NCBI RefSeq assembly: GCF_009789195.1
Contig: NZ_WSTC01000037.1
Location: 1-54,530, forward strand
Reading direction: 5' to 3'
Source: Paenibacillus sp. MMS18-CY102
GTDB taxonomy: Bacteria; Bacillota; Bacilli; Paenibacillales; Paenibacillaceae
Length of the DNA: 54,530 nt
Notes under the pieces: generated by a model
Seen by the model: the letters and a program-made list of their open reading frames with translations, nothing else
The model's database searches: none
Told to the model about the DNA's origin: nothing
Shown here: positions 1 to 10,938 of the stretch, piece after piece
Layout: every line of letters begins with the position of its first letter
Position numbering within the stretch: position 1 is the first letter of the stretch
Translations under genes and position numbers: made by a program

Positions 1-5
1 TGCAC

Positions 6-123
6 GTTTGGTGTCGATGGCGGAGGGGTTCCACGCGTACCCATCCCGAACACGACCGTTAAGTCCTCCAACGCCGATGGTACTTGGACCGCAGGGTCCT
101 GGAAGAGTAGGAAGACGCCAAGC
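6..123 (+). rRNA. rrf: 5S ribosomal RNA (nearly complete)
   Basis: The sequence carries the conserved 5S core (CCCATCCCGAACACGACCG, then CCGATGGTACTTGGACC). Its ends pair (GTTTGGTGTC near base 6 with GACGCCAAGC near base 114), so the molecule is essentially whole. It is the last gene of an rRNA operon whose 16S and 23S genes lie left of the window. The exact 5' nucleotide is uncertain by a few bases. Confidence 0.95.
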
Positions 124-130
124 ACGATGA

Positions 131-158
131 ACCACTGTCTACGGACGGTGGTTTTTTT
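131..158 (+). terminator. rRNA operon terminator
   Basis: A 9-bp stem (ACCACTGTC with GACGGTGGT, one G-U pair) is followed by a run of seven T. It begins 8 nt after the 5S gene, so it ends the rRNA operon. It also argues against any protein start before about base 160. Confidence 0.9.
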
Positions 159-249
159 GTGTTTTAAGGACGCAATGGATAAAACTCCTTCTCAACCGTG
201 GACCACTTTCCGTTCATACTACATGCATGAACAAAAGGGGGAGGTCTTA

Positions 250-1347
250 TTGAAGATGCATACTGGTTGTTACCGAATTGCCTTGAAGTTGTTTATCGTT
301 GCCACATTATTAGCCGGTGTGGGCCAGATTAAAGGATCAACGGGTGTTGCCTCAGCAGCCCAAAAGGATAAGCATGTGAGGGGCATTTATATATCAGGTT
401 GGGTGGCGGGCAGCCCTGCCCGAATGAATCAACTTAGCCGGTTGTTGCGAAGAACAAAACTTAATGCGGTTGTTATTGATGTAAAAGATGATTTTGGCCG
501 GCTAACGTATCGTTCTAATGTTCCAGCGATTAAACGAATGGGTTCAGATCGGCGGCCAGCCGTTACAAATATGAAGCATGTATTGAGCAAGCTGCATCAT
601 GAAGGAATTTATACGATTGGTCGAGTTGTTGTATTTAAGGATCCTTATTTGGCCCAAAAACAGGCCAGTTGGGCGATTTATAATAAGAATGGCTCAGTAT
701 GGAAGGATGGGCACGGGCGGCCTTGGGTTGATCCTTATCGTACGGAGGTTTGGAACTATAATATTAATGTTGCTAAGGAAGCGGCTTCTTTAGGTTTTGA
801 TGAAATTCAGTTTGATTATGTTCGGTTCCCGGAGGGCATTCGTACGAAGCCAGTAAAGTTCGCCAATAGCGAAGGCTGGAGCCGCGCTGAAGCGATTCAT
901 CGTTTCTTGCATACAGCCAAGCAGCCGCTTCATCGTCTTGGAGTGAAAGTATCTGCGGATGTGTTCGGCCTTGTGACTTCAACTTCCGATGATATGGGCA
1001 TTGGCCAGAGCTGGCGGGCTGTAAGTACCGAGGTTGATGCGATATCCCCTATGGTGTATCCATCCCACTATAGTGACGGCATGTACGGAATCGCCCACCC
1101 GGATATGCAGCCATACGCAGTTGTAAGCCATGCGATGGCTGATGCCAAACGCAGGAATGGCCATCTGAGCCAAAGCGGGTTAAAGCCTGCGGTGATTCGG
1201 CCATGGCTGCAGAGCTTTACTGCTACTTGGGTGCATCCGCACCTTAGTTATGGGCAGCGGGAGATTGACCAGCAGATTAAAGCATTGCATGATCAGGGCG
1301 TTGAGGACTACCTCCTTTGGAATGCGTCATGCAAATACAATTTATAG
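250..1347 (+). CDS. Secreted putative glycoside hydrolase (DUF4015 family)
   Basis: Start TTG 250 is preferred because GGGGAGG at 238-244 sits 5 nt upstream; an ATG at 256 is possible. Upstream in-frame codons lie in the 5S terminator. The product has about 365 residues with an N-terminal signal peptide or membrane anchor (hydrophobic stretch to about residue 25, then GVASAAQ). The DUF4015 signature is visible: VRGIYISGW, VVIDVKDD, GRVVVFKD, EIQFDYVRFPEG and SPMVYPSHYSDG. Family members are predicted TIM-barrel glycosidases acting on cell-surface or extracellular glycans, but a substrate is not established. A longer lipoprotein paralogue lies at 19440-20927 on the minus strand. It is a single-gene unit between the rRNA terminator and the guaB promoter. 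Confidence 0.85.
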   Translation: MKMHTGCYRIALKLFIVATLLAGVGQIKGSTGVASAAQKDKHVRGIYISGWVAGSPARMNQLSRLLRRTKLNAVVIDVKDDFGRLTYRSNVPAIKRMGSDRRPAVTNMKHVLSKLHHEGIYTIGRVVVFKDPYLAQKQASWAIYNKNGSVWKDGHGRPWVDPYRTEVWNYNINVAKEAASLGFDEIQFDYVRFPEGIRTKPVKFANSEGWSRAEAIHRFLHTAKQPLHRLGVKVSADVFGLVTSTSDDMGIGQSWRAVSTEVDAISPMVYPSHYSDGMYGIAHPDMQPYAVVSHAMADAKRRNGHLSQSGLKPAVIRPWLQSFTATWVHPHLSYGQREIDQQIKALHDQGVEDYLLWNASCKYNL

Positions 1348-1433
1348 GGAACAAAGTTCGTTAAATTGTACATTTTAGAGCGGGCGAAATTAGTCACGAC
1401 AGTGGATTGACAAGAATGAAAATGGTAATGAAA

Positions 1434-1450
1434 ACGCCTTGAAATGGCGT
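1434..1450 (+). terminator. Weak candidate terminator before guaB
   Basis: A short 5-bp stem (ACGCC with GGCGT) is followed by GTTT. The short stem and poor T-run make it doubtful, but it lies in the right place, just before the guaB promoter. Confidence 0.3.
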
Positions 1451-1460
1451 GTTTACAAGC

Positions 1461-1489
1461 TTGACAGCCTATAACCCCTCTGATAAGAT
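1461..1489 (+). promoter_or_regulatory. guaB sigma-A promoter
   Basis: A perfect -35 TTGACA (1461-1466), 17-bp spacer and -10 TAAGAT (1484-1489) lie about 60 nt before the guaB GTG. No purine riboswitch fold is evident in the short leader. Confidence 0.8.
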
Positions 1490-1507
1490 ATGCAATAATA
1501 TACGTGA

Positions 1508-3007
<1,500 letters not shown>

Positions 3008-3024
3008 GCGACGTAAGGTGTTAT

Positions 3025-3075
3025 AGCCAGACAGGGAGAAAGCGGTATGCGCAATCTCCCGCGTCTGGCTTTTTT
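3025..3075 (+). terminator. guaB terminator
   Basis: A long stem (AGCCAGAC at 3025-3032 with GTCTGGCT at 3063-3070, extended inward by GGGAGA/TCTCCC) is followed by TTTTT. Its presence excludes the longest possible start for the next gene. Confidence 0.9.
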
Positions 3076-3139
3076 ATACCCTGCTTACTATGTTACAATA
3101 ATGAACGGACATAGCTTATGGGGAAATGGGGAGAAGACG

Positions 3140-4453
3140 TTGAAATTGAGTTTCAAGCTGGGGCGCCTGCGCGCGATAACAGCAGCAGGATTAGCGGTAT
3201 GGATGTTTATGTTGGCGTTAGGCTCCACAGCTGCGTTTGCAGAAAAGAAAGCGGCGGACGCAACGGCTTCCGCAGGCACAGGCAACCCGCTGGGCATTAA
3301 TGCGAAAGCAGCCATTCTTATGGAGCCAACAACTGGTCAAGTGTTGTATGAGCTTAACGCAGATGAGGCTTTGCCACCTGCAAGCATGACGAAGATGATG
3401 ACGGAATACATCGTGTTGGAAGAGATCAAGGCAGGCCGGTTGACGTGGGATACGATTGTATCTACTTCATCTGAAGCTGCTACGGTTCCACCGGACGGCT
3501 CCCAAGTATATTTGGCTGAAGGCGAGCAGCATACGGTGAAAGAGCTTTACATTGCCATGGCGGTCGGTTCTGCCAGCGATGCGACGATTGCACTTGCGGT
3601 GCAAGTGGGAGGCTCTACAGCAGGATTTGTTGATAAAATGAATGAAACGGCACAAAAGCTTGGACTGACATCCGCACACTTTACCGGTCCTTCCGGTTTG
3701 GAAGATACGACAGTGATCTCGGCTCGCGATATGGCGAAGCTGGCATCAACCATTATTAGAAATGATCCGGAATTTTTGACGTATTCCAGCATTCCCCGTT
3801 ATAAGTTCCGCGCGCGAGACAAAGGCGAACTGATCAATTACAACTGGATGCTCGGTTCGAATAAGGATTCGGAAGAATTGAAATCATTTGCTTATCCTGG
3901 CGTAGATGGCATGAAAACAGGTTATATCGGCGCAGCGGGCTACTGCTTCACCGGTACGGTTGAAGTAAACGGCTTGCGTTACGTAAGTGTTGTCATGAAT
4001 ACGAAGACGAAGCAGGCACGCTTCCGCGAGACGAAGAAGCTTTACGATTTTGGTTACGCTAGTTTTGAAAAGAAAACGATTGTAGCGCCAAAATCCGTCG
4101 TAGAATCAGTAAAGACGGTTAAAATAACGAAGGGCAAGTCCAAATCAGTGCCTGTTATTACAGGAACGGATGTAAGCTTCCTCGTGAAAAAGGGAACAGA
4201 CGCTAAGGCGACTGTACTAAAAACAGAGCTGCTGCCGGATAAACAGCTTGTGGCTCCAATTAAGCAAGGGCAAAAGGTCGGTACAGTAACGTATGAGTAC
4301 AAAAATCCGGATAATGGGCAGTCGCTTACGAAGACCGTTGACCTGATCGCGTCGAAGGAAGTGAAGAAAGCAGGCTGGTTCACGTTGCTGTTCCGCAGCA
4401 TTGGACATTTCTTCTCGAGCCTGTTCAGCGGAATTGCGAACCTATTCGGTTAA
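3140..4453 (+). CDS. dacA: D-alanyl-D-alanine carboxypeptidase (PBP5 type)
   Basis: Trims the terminal D-Ala from peptidoglycan pentapeptides outside the membrane. Start TTG 3140 is chosen because a GGGGAGA site lies 6-7 nt upstream and earlier codons fall in the guaB terminator region. This gives 437 residues with a signal peptide ending near TAAFAEKK. The active-site serine motif is SMTK (in PPASMTKMMTEY) and the third motif is KTG (DGMKTGYIGAAG). The second motif, normally SxN, reads S-A-S followed by D in this sequence (GSASDATIAL), an unusual residue at a catalytic position. A PBP5 C-terminal beta domain follows, then an amphipathic helix (WFTLLFRSIGHFF) that would anchor it to the membrane. 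The neighbourhood matches B. subtilis dacA. Confidence 0.95.
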   Translation: MKLSFKLGRLRAITAAGLAVWMFMLALGSTAAFAEKKAADATASAGTGNPLGINAKAAILMEPTTGQVLYELNADEALPPASMTKMMTEYIVLEEIKAGRLTWDTIVSTSSEAATVPPDGSQVYLAEGEQHTVKELYIAMAVGSASDATIALAVQVGGSTAGFVDKMNETAQKLGLTSAHFTGPSGLEDTTVISARDMAKLASTIIRNDPEFLTYSSIPRYKFRARDKGELINYNWMLGSNKDSEELKSFAYPGVDGMKTGYIGAAGYCFTGTVEVNGLRYVSVVMNTKTKQARFRETKKLYDFGYASFEKKTIVAPKSVVESVKTVKITKGKSKSVPVITGTDVSFLVKKGTDAKATVLKTELLPDKQLVAPIKQGQKVGTVTYEYKNPDNGQSLTKTVDLIASKEVKKAGWFTLLFRSIGHFFSSLFSGIANLFG

Positions 4454-4490
4454 TTCATACAAAATGATGCAGCAATCGGCAGCTACAGGG

Positions 4491-4519
4491 TTGTCGATTG
4501 GCTGCACTTCATGTAAAAT
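4491..4519 (+). promoter_or_regulatory. pdxS promoter
   Basis: TTGTCG (4491-4496), a 17-bp spacer and TAAAAT (4514-4519), about 65 nt before the pdxS start. The dacA-pdxS gap has no convincing T-tailed terminator. Confidence 0.6.
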
Positions 4520-4583
4520 TAGTGGTTAGAGTTACATTCGGAAGAAGCATTGTATCCGCATATAAATAGGAGGAATTCAGGAG

Positions 4584-5465
4584 ATGGAAACGGGAACTTC
4601 GCGCGTAAAACGCGGTATGGCTGAAATGCAAAAAGGTGGCGTCATTATGGACGTCATGAACGCTGAGCAAGCAAAAATCGCAGAAGCAGCAGGTGCTGTT
4701 GCGGTAATGGCGCTTGAGCGCGTACCATCCGACATTCGTGCAGCAGGCGGCGTAGCCCGTATGGCTGACCCAACAATCGTGGAAGAAGTAACGAAAGTTG
4801 TTTCGATTCCGGTTATGGCGAAAGCTCGTATCGGCCACTATGTTGAAGCAAAAGTATTGGAATCAATGGGCGTTGACTACATCGACGAGAGCGAAGTTCT
4901 TACGCCGGCTGACGAAGTATTCCATATCAACAAAAATGAATTCACGATTCCATTCGTATGCGGCGCTAAAGATTTGGGCGAAGCACTCCGCCGCATTCAA
5001 GAAGGCGCATCGATGATCCGTACGAAAGGCGAGCCAGGAACGGGCAACGTAGTTGAGGCTGTTCGCCACCTTCGTCTCATTCATGGCCAAATTCGTAAAG
5101 TATCTAACCTGTCGAAGGACGAGCTGTTCCATGAAGCGAAGCTTCTAGGCGTGCCTTACGACCTGCTGCTTCAAGTAGCTGAAGCTGGCAAGCTGCCAGT
5201 TGTAAACTTCGCTGCAGGCGGCGTAGCAACGCCAGCTGACGCAGCTCTGATGATGCACCTGGGCGCTGACGGCGTATTCGTAGGCTCCGGTATCTTCAAA
5301 TCGGACAACCCAGAGAAGTTCGCTCGTGCAATCGTAGAAGCTACGACGCACTACACGGACTACCGCCTGATCACGGAAGTATCGAAAAACCTCGGTACGC
5401 CGATGAAAGGCATCGACATCAAAACGCTGCAAGGCTTCGATCGTATGCAAGACCGCAGCGTATAA
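4584..5465 (+). CDS. pdxS: Pyridoxal 5'-phosphate synthase, lyase subunit
   Basis: PdxS condenses ribose 5-phosphate, glyceraldehyde 3-phosphate and ammonia into PLP, forming a dodecamer with PdxT bound around it. The 293-residue length is typical. The two catalytic lysines are visible at about residue 80 (VMAKARIGH) and 148 ([11 protein letters not shown]), and the phosphate-binding [12 protein letters not shown] is intact near the C-terminus. ATG 4584 follows AGGAGG. It is the first gene of the pdxST pair, but a hairpin terminator lies between the two, which may set the subunit ratio. Confidence 0.98.
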   Translation: METGTSRVKRGMAEMQKGGVIMDVMNAEQAKIAEAAGAVAVMALERVPSDIRAAGGVARMADPTIVEEVTKVVSIPVMAKARIGHYVEAKVLESMGVDYIDESEVLTPADEVFHINKNEFTIPFVCGAKDLGEALRRIQEGASMIRTKGEPGTGNVVEAVRHLRLIHGQIRKVSNLSKDELFHEAKLLGVPYDLLLQVAEAGKLPVVNFAAGGVATPADAALMMHLGADGVFVGSGIFKSDNPEKFARAIVEATTHYTDYRLITEVSKNLGTPMKGIDIKTLQGFDRMQDRSV

Positions 5466-5506
5466 GCAATAGCTTATCGCTTGGCAACTTAACGAATAGC
5501 GGAGAG

Positions 5507-5531
5507 AAAAGCCCCTTATACAGGGGCTTTT
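5507..5531 (+). terminator. Intrinsic terminator / attenuator between pdxS and pdxT
   Basis: A 9-bp perfect stem, AAAAGCCCC (5507-5515) with GGGGCTTTT (5523-5531), has a 7-nt loop and ends in four U. It lies 41 nt after pdxS and 68 nt before pdxT. It could end most transcripts after pdxS and allow partial read-through into pdxT. Confidence 0.75.
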
Positions 5532-5598
5532 CCGCAATGCAGGGGCATATGAGCCTAAATGAATTGAGCAATGGAATGGGCGGAAGGCAGGGATAGAT

Positions 5599-6183
5599 AT
5601 GAAAATAGGCGTACTAGCGCTGCAAGGCGCGGTTGCAGAACATATTCGAAGCTTGGAATTGGCTGGGGCGGAAGCCGTGGCTATCAAACGTGTTGAGGAG
5701 CTAGCGGATCTCGACGGTTTGGTCGTTCCTGGCGGTGAGAGCACAACGATCGGCAAGCTGATGCGGAAATACGGTTTTATCGAAGCGATTCGCGAATTTT
5801 CTGCGGAAGGCAAAGCTGTATTCGGCACATGCGCAGGGTTGATCGTATTGGCGAACCAAATTGATGGGCAAGATGAAGCGCATCTGGAGCTCATGAACAT
5901 GAAGGTACAGCGTAATGCGTTCGGGCGCCAACGGGAAAGCTTTGAGACCGATCTGGACGTTACCGGCATAAACGAACCGATCCGTGCTGTCTTCATTCGT
6001 GCGCCGCTTATTGCGGAGGTTGGAGAAGGAGTAGAGGTAATCTCTACTTACAAGGATGAGATCGTGGCTGCGCGGCAAAACCATTTGCTCGCTTGCTCGT
6101 TCCATCCGGAGCTTACGGATGATTACCGGTTGCATGCTTATTTTGTGGATATGGCACGTGAAGCAGCAGCTGGCCGCGGCTAA
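5599..6183 (+). CDS. pdxT: Pyridoxal 5'-phosphate synthase, glutaminase subunit
   Basis: Class I glutamine amidotransferase that releases ammonia from glutamine and channels it to PdxS. The 194-residue length is normal. Oxyanion and substrate motif PGGESTT is at about residues 45-52, nucleophile Cys78 is in GTCAG, and the His169/Glu171 pair is in FHPEL. ATG 5599 follows GGCAGGGA. It is separated from pdxS by 133 nt including a terminator-like hairpin, unlike the usual close coupling. Confidence 0.97.
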   Translation: MKIGVLALQGAVAEHIRSLELAGAEAVAIKRVEELADLDGLVVPGGESTTIGKLMRKYGFIEAIREFSAEGKAVFGTCAGLIVLANQIDGQDEAHLELMNMKVQRNAFGRQRESFETDLDVTGINEPIRAVFIRAPLIAEVGEGVEVISTYKDEIVAARQNHLLACSFHPELTDDYRLHAYFVDMAREAAAGRG

Positions 6184-6226
6184 GGCAATGAACGGATAAT
6201 TCGTGCTTACTATGAGAGGAGAATGA

Positions 6227-7510
<1,284 letters not shown>

Positions 7511-7518
7511 AGCATTTG

Positions 7519-7540
7519 GAGCCCTTCGGGGCTCTTTTTT
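7519..7540 (+). terminator. serS terminator
   Basis: Stem GAGCCC/GGGCTC with a TTCG tetraloop, followed by six T, begins 8 nt after the stop codon. Confidence 0.9.
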
Positions 7541-7542
7541 AG

Positions 7543-7572
7543 TTGCTTGTTCATTTTCATTTGTGGTACAAT
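7543..7572 (+). promoter_or_regulatory. tRNA-Ser promoter
   Basis: TTGCTT (7543-7548), 18-bp spacer, TACAAT (7567-7572), about 20 nt before the mature tRNA 5' end. Confidence 0.55.
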
Positions 7573-7591
7573 CTTAATGTTCAACTTTTGT

Positions 7592-7680
7592 GGAGAGGTA
7601 CCGAAGCGGTCATAACGGGGCGGTCTTGAAAACCGTTAGAGTGCAAGCTCACGTGGGTTCGAGTCCCACCCTCTCCGCCA
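7592..7680 (+). tRNA. tRNA-Ser (UGA anticodon)
   Basis: 89 nt with a long variable arm, a 7-bp acceptor stem (GGAGAGG with CCTCTCC), anticodon loop CTTGAAA giving TGA, a T-loop GGTTCGAGTCC and a genomically encoded CCA end. It reads serine UCA-type codons. Confidence 0.97.
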
Positions 7681-7704
7681 GTTATTTTCTAACATCAACA
7701 TTCG

Positions 7705-7737
7705 AAGGATTGCGCTTATCGCGTGATCCTTTTTTTG
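7705..7737 (+). terminator. tRNA-Ser terminator
   Basis: Imperfect stem AAGGAT..GCG with CGC..ATCCTT, followed by seven T, 25 nt after the tRNA. Confidence 0.75.
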
Positions 7738-7814
7738 TTTTCTTTAGAAGCATAGAGCCATCGCATAAAATGCATTCAAGCTTCGCATCTTAAAGGTTGT
7801 GGAGGTGGATAGCG

Positions 7815-8162
7815 ATGGGACATAGCGATTTTTTGGGTATCGATCAGCAGGTGTTGGCCAATGCCTGGGCAAGCACGTTGCCGACGACGATTAATCAAGC
7901 AGATCAAGCAGAAGTTTGGCCAGATGAGGGCGATCCAAGTGCATTGCGCGTAACGATTCACACGGCAGGGCATCAGGATTATTCGTTCGATTTTAAAGTA
8001 GGATATGTCGACAGCCGTGAGGTACTTGTTGAATTGATCGACGTCGAGAAGGCTGGCCAATCGGTCGATGAACGTACTGATATTATTCAACAGCTGGCGC
8101 TTGACTACAAACGGCATATTCATGAATGTGCGCAGGCCGTGCAGTCGATTACGCATCATTAG
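7815..8162 (+). CDS. Small acidic hypothetical protein
   Basis: ATG 7815 follows GGAGGTGG (7801-7808); the upstream TTG at 7797 would precede that site. The 115-residue product is acidic and soluble, without a signal peptide or membrane segment. It begins MGHSDFLGIDQQVLA and has a histidine-containing C-terminus. I do not recognise a family or catalytic motif. It stands alone between the tRNA-Ser terminator and two spore-type small genes. Confidence 0.7.
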   Translation: MGHSDFLGIDQQVLANAWASTLPTTINQADQAEVWPDEGDPSALRVTIHTAGHQDYSFDFKVGYVDSREVLVELIDVEKAGQSVDERTDIIQQLALDYKRHIHECAQAVQSITHH

Positions 8163-8217
8163 GATATCCGGTTCATATGGTTATCGGCACTTGAACTGAT
8201 GAAGGAGTGGAGCGGAA

Positions 8218-8394
8218 GTGACGAAAGCAAAGGGCTCGGCCGACAAAAATTTATCCAATGTGGTTGACCAGCTTGACCGCAATCCGGTGAATAGCCACCA
8301 TGCGCAACAGCTGCAGCAGGATGCGAATGACAGGCGCAATCAGGCGGCGATGAATCATGACCATCCAACAGACTTGTCTACGCCAGAGACCTAA
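8218..8394 (+). CDS. Small hydrophilic hypothetical protein (58 aa)
   Basis: An intact 58-codon frame from GTG 8218 to TAA 8392-8394 with AAGGAG about 10 nt upstream. The product starts MTKAKGSADKNLSNVV and is rich in N, Q, H and D without hydrophobic segments. This composition resembles small spore proteins, and sspP follows directly, but I see no diagnostic motif. It could be co-expressed in the forespore. The start and coding status are moderately certain. Confidence 0.5.
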   Translation: MTKAKGSADKNLSNVVDQLDRNPVNSHHAQQLQQDANDRRNQAAMNHDHPTDLSTPET

Positions 8395-8493
8395 AATAAC
8401 ATATTTCGACACGAATCTATGTAAAATTTTAGATTAAATTTTGTTAAAGATTTGAACCAAAATTGGAAGTTGAAAAGGAGTGAGTGGGTCCCG

Positions 8494-8652
8494 ATGAGCA
8501 AGCCAGATAGCGTGCCAGTACCGACCCCAGAGTCGGATAGCCATCGCAGCCAATCCCGCGACAGGAGCGGGAATTCACCGCAAAAGCCGTTGTCCGGATC
8601 GAAAAAAACCAAGCAACAAAACCATTCCCGCCATAACAATGGCGAGGGCTAA
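8494..8652 (+). CDS. sspP: Small acid-soluble spore protein P
   Basis: The 52-residue product ends with the SspP signature PLSGSKKTKQQNHSRHN, matching the conserved PLSGSKK..NH.R of Bacillus SspP. ATG 8494 has AAAGGAG about 13 nt upstream; a longer in-frame start at 8452 has no site of its own. The N-terminal half is a low-complexity P/S/D segment. SspP is a minor spore-core protein in Bacillus. A strong terminator follows, so it is a single-gene unit. Confidence 0.8.
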   Translation: MSKPDSVPVPTPESDSHRSQSRDRSGNSPQKPLSGSKKTKQQNHSRHNNGEG

Positions 8653-8676
8653 TACAACGCTTTCACCGAATAGAAC

Positions 8677-8716
8677 AATCCCGTTTCCAGAAATGTTGGA
8701 AACGGGATTTTTTGTT
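8677..8716 (+). terminator. sspP terminator
   Basis: Perfect 12-bp stem, AATCCCGTTTCC (8677-8688) with GGAAACGGGATT (8698-8709), followed by a T-rich run. Confidence 0.92.
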
Positions 8717-8799
8717 TTTTAACTGTTAATCACGGTTCAAATCGCGTATGATGGATGGGTTGCATAAAAACACATTATACATGTAGGGGGAACTTATTC

Positions 8800-9870
8800 G
8801 TGAAATGGATCCAGCGTTGTGCCATTATCGTTATGGCAGCTATGTTGCTCGTAGCCGCGGGCTGCAGCAGCAGCAAACCGCCGAAGGAAGTACTCGAGGC
8901 TTCAATGACGAAAATGTCGGAAATGAAATCATATGGCTTTACAGGTACGGTCGGCTTTGATGATGTAGACTTCCCAGCAGAAGAAGCGGATGCACTTGGC
9001 GTTTCGATGGTAACGAGCATTCTGAAGGGCGCTAAGCTCACGTTCGAGGGCCAATATGAGAAAGAGCCTTACCGGATGGACTTGAACCTGAAGCTTGAAG
9101 TGAAGGGCGATGGAAGCGCAACTTCCTTCGAGGTTCCGATTCTGATGAACAAGAACGAGCTGTACGTGAAAATCCCGACGATTCCTGGCGTGCCTATTCC
9201 AGAAGAATTGACGAGCAAGTTTATCAAAATTGACCTGAAGCAGTTGGCTGAAGAGCAAGGAACGAAGCTGCCATTCGATGATCTTGATAAGCAAGCGAAG
9301 CTCGGCACGGATATTATGAATACGGTTATTACTTCATTCGACGAGAAGGACTACTTCTTCGAACCAAAAGCGGAAGAAGTGCAAGGGCTGCCGGAAGGCG
9401 GCAAATACGATCAAATCGTTCAGTTCAAAATTACGAACGAAACGTTCGCTCCAGCACTTGAAGTAATCGTGAACAAAATTGCGCCTGCAGTAATTGACCT
9501 GCTTGCAAAAGACGAAGCATACTTGGAACTGGCTGACATCACGAAGGAAGATCTCGACGAAGCGAAGAAGCAATTGGCTGAGGGTGGCCCAGATGCAATC
9601 GATACGTTGAAAAAAGCGGTTAAAATTAATGAGTTCGCGATCACGGGCGGCGTGAAGGATGACTACATGACGTATCAAGGCATAGACGCGAACATTGTTG
9701 TAAAGCCTGACGGCAGCGAAGATGAAGCAAAAATCGACATGTATGTCCGCAGCGAATACAAAGATATCAACAAGAAGCAAAAGTTCAAACAGGAAATTCC
9801 GACTGATGTAATTACGATGGAAGAAGCTATGCAGATGTTTGGCGGCGGTTCTGAAGATTTAGAGTTTTAA
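8800..9870 (+). CDS. Predicted lipoprotein of unknown function
   Basis: GTG 8800 lies behind AGGGGG and gives 356 residues. A lipoprotein signal peptide with lipobox VAAGC places the lipidated cysteine near residue 22. The mature part starts with KEVLEASMTKMSEMKSYGF, then alternates charged beta-type segments (MDLNLKLEV, YVKIPTIPG, MYVRSEY). This pattern fits the LolA/LppX-like lipoprotein folds that many Bacillales use as surface lipid or sensor proteins, but that is only an inference. It has no operon partner: terminators flank it on both sides. Confidence 0.8.
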   Translation: MKWIQRCAIIVMAAMLLVAAGCSSSKPPKEVLEASMTKMSEMKSYGFTGTVGFDDVDFPAEEADALGVSMVTSILKGAKLTFEGQYEKEPYRMDLNLKLEVKGDGSATSFEVPILMNKNELYVKIPTIPGVPIPEELTSKFIKIDLKQLAEEQGTKLPFDDLDKQAKLGTDIMNTVITSFDEKDYFFEPKAEEVQGLPEGGKYDQIVQFKITNETFAPALEVIVNKIAPAVIDLLAKDEAYLELADITKEDLDEAKKQLAEGGPDAIDTLKKAVKINEFAITGGVKDDYMTYQGIDANIVVKPDGSEDEAKIDMYVRSEYKDINKKQKFKQEIPTDVITMEEAMQMFGGGSEDLEF

Positions 9871-9876
9871 GCTTTG

Positions 9877-9936
9877 GGGAAAAGGATTCCAGAAGTCCGA
9901 TTAGGGACTATTGGGATCCTTTTCCTTTATTTTTTA
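9877..9936 (+). terminator. Lipoprotein gene terminator
   Basis: Long stem GGGAAAAGGATTCC paired with GGGATCCTTTTCC (9913-9925), then a T-rich tract (CTTTATTTTTTAT). Confidence 0.85.
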
Positions 9937-10118
9937 TAAGAATTTTGGACTATGAACTACAACTTTCGACACACTCCGACAGCATTATCTGCTATGATAT
10001 GAGTTGCGTCCGCATAAAGTTAAATTTATACATATGGTTAAATGATTATTATTAATGGTGAAGCCTTTGTATACAGGCGCAAATTTATTATAAAAATCCA
10101 GTTTGGGAGGATTTATTA

Positions 10119-10898
10119 ATGTCATTTTGTACACAGTGTGGCATGAGAATTGTAGAAGGGGAAGCACATGCGTGCCAGCAGACAGCTGCTGGCTCGGAGA
10201 ACGCGTGGAACGGATCGGGTGGCGCAGCTGGCGCCCCTCGCGGCTCGAATCAAGGCGGCTTTCAAGCGGTAACAGACCTGACTAAGCAGATCGACACGAA
10301 TGTGATCGTGGATCTGTTGAAAAATCCACAAAAGTCGCTCCAGCTTCAGCCGGCAAAAGATTTGATCTACGGTGTGCTGGGCATCGTTGCATCGCTGCTT
10401 GGTTTCATGATCTGGGCTTGGATTATTGGCAAAAAAATCGATAGCCTGCTGGGCGATATGTTCGGTGGCCTATTCGGCGGATTGTCGGACTTTGAAGACC
10501 TGACGGATTACTCGGGCGGCTCGTCTATTGGTTCTGCTATTACGGGCAAGCTGATTGTCTTGGCTATTATTTCGTTGATTGCATTGATCGGTTCATTGTG
10601 GGCGCTTGGCAACTGGAAAGGCGAGCGTAAGCTTACGTTCAAGGATGCCGTTACACACTTGGGCGCAGCCCAGTATACATTCGGTGCAGGCTTCGTCCTT
10701 GCAGGGCTGTGCAGCTTTATTAACCTTCGCATTGCGTTTATCGTTTTGTCGGTGAACTTGTTAACGGCGCTTGTGACGACTGTTATGCATGCTATTGCCC
10801 TATGGCAAGTTCGTGAGGACCGCAAGCTAACGGTTGTAGGGTTGAGTGTTGCGCTGTATCTTGCGCTTGTAGCGTTATTGTCTGCTATTGTGATGTAA
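10119..10898 (+). CDS. Zinc-ribbon multi-pass membrane protein
   Basis: ATG 10119 follows GGGAGG. The N-terminus MSFCTQCGMRI with a later HAC looks like half of a zinc ribbon. It is followed by a G/S-rich linker and about five hydrophobic segments (for example LIYGVLGIVASLLGFMIW and LIVLAIISLIALIGSLWAL). Proteins with a zinc ribbon plus a Yip1-like or DUF-type membrane block are common in Paenibacillus and are uncharacterised. It is followed after 40 nt by a second zinc-ribbon membrane protein, so the two probably form an operon and may act together at the membrane. Confidence 0.8.
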   Translation: MSFCTQCGMRIVEGEAHACQQTAAGSENAWNGSGGAAGAPRGSNQGGFQAVTDLTKQIDTNVIVDLLKNPQKSLQLQPAKDLIYGVLGIVASLLGFMIWAWIIGKKIDSLLGDMFGGLFGGLSDFEDLTDYSGGSSIGSAITGKLIVLAIISLIALIGSLWALGNWKGERKLTFKDAVTHLGAAQYTFGAGFVLAGLCSFINLRIAFIVLSVNLLTALVTTVMHAIALWQVREDRKLTVVGLSVALYLALVALLSAIVM

Positions 10899-10938
10899 TG
10901 CGGTAAACGGCAGGATCAGGAATCGAGGAGGATGAACA

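Noticed and set aside
127-249. N-terminal extension of the first protein gene
   Set aside because: It lies in the 5S terminator hairpin and its immediate downstream region; a TTG at 250 has a proper ribosome site.
8405-8411. Single Spo0A box (TTCGACA) upstream of sspP; also singles at 9965 and 26663
   Set aside because: A 7-mer is expected about six or seven times by chance on both strands of this window. Only the paired, inverted sites were kept.
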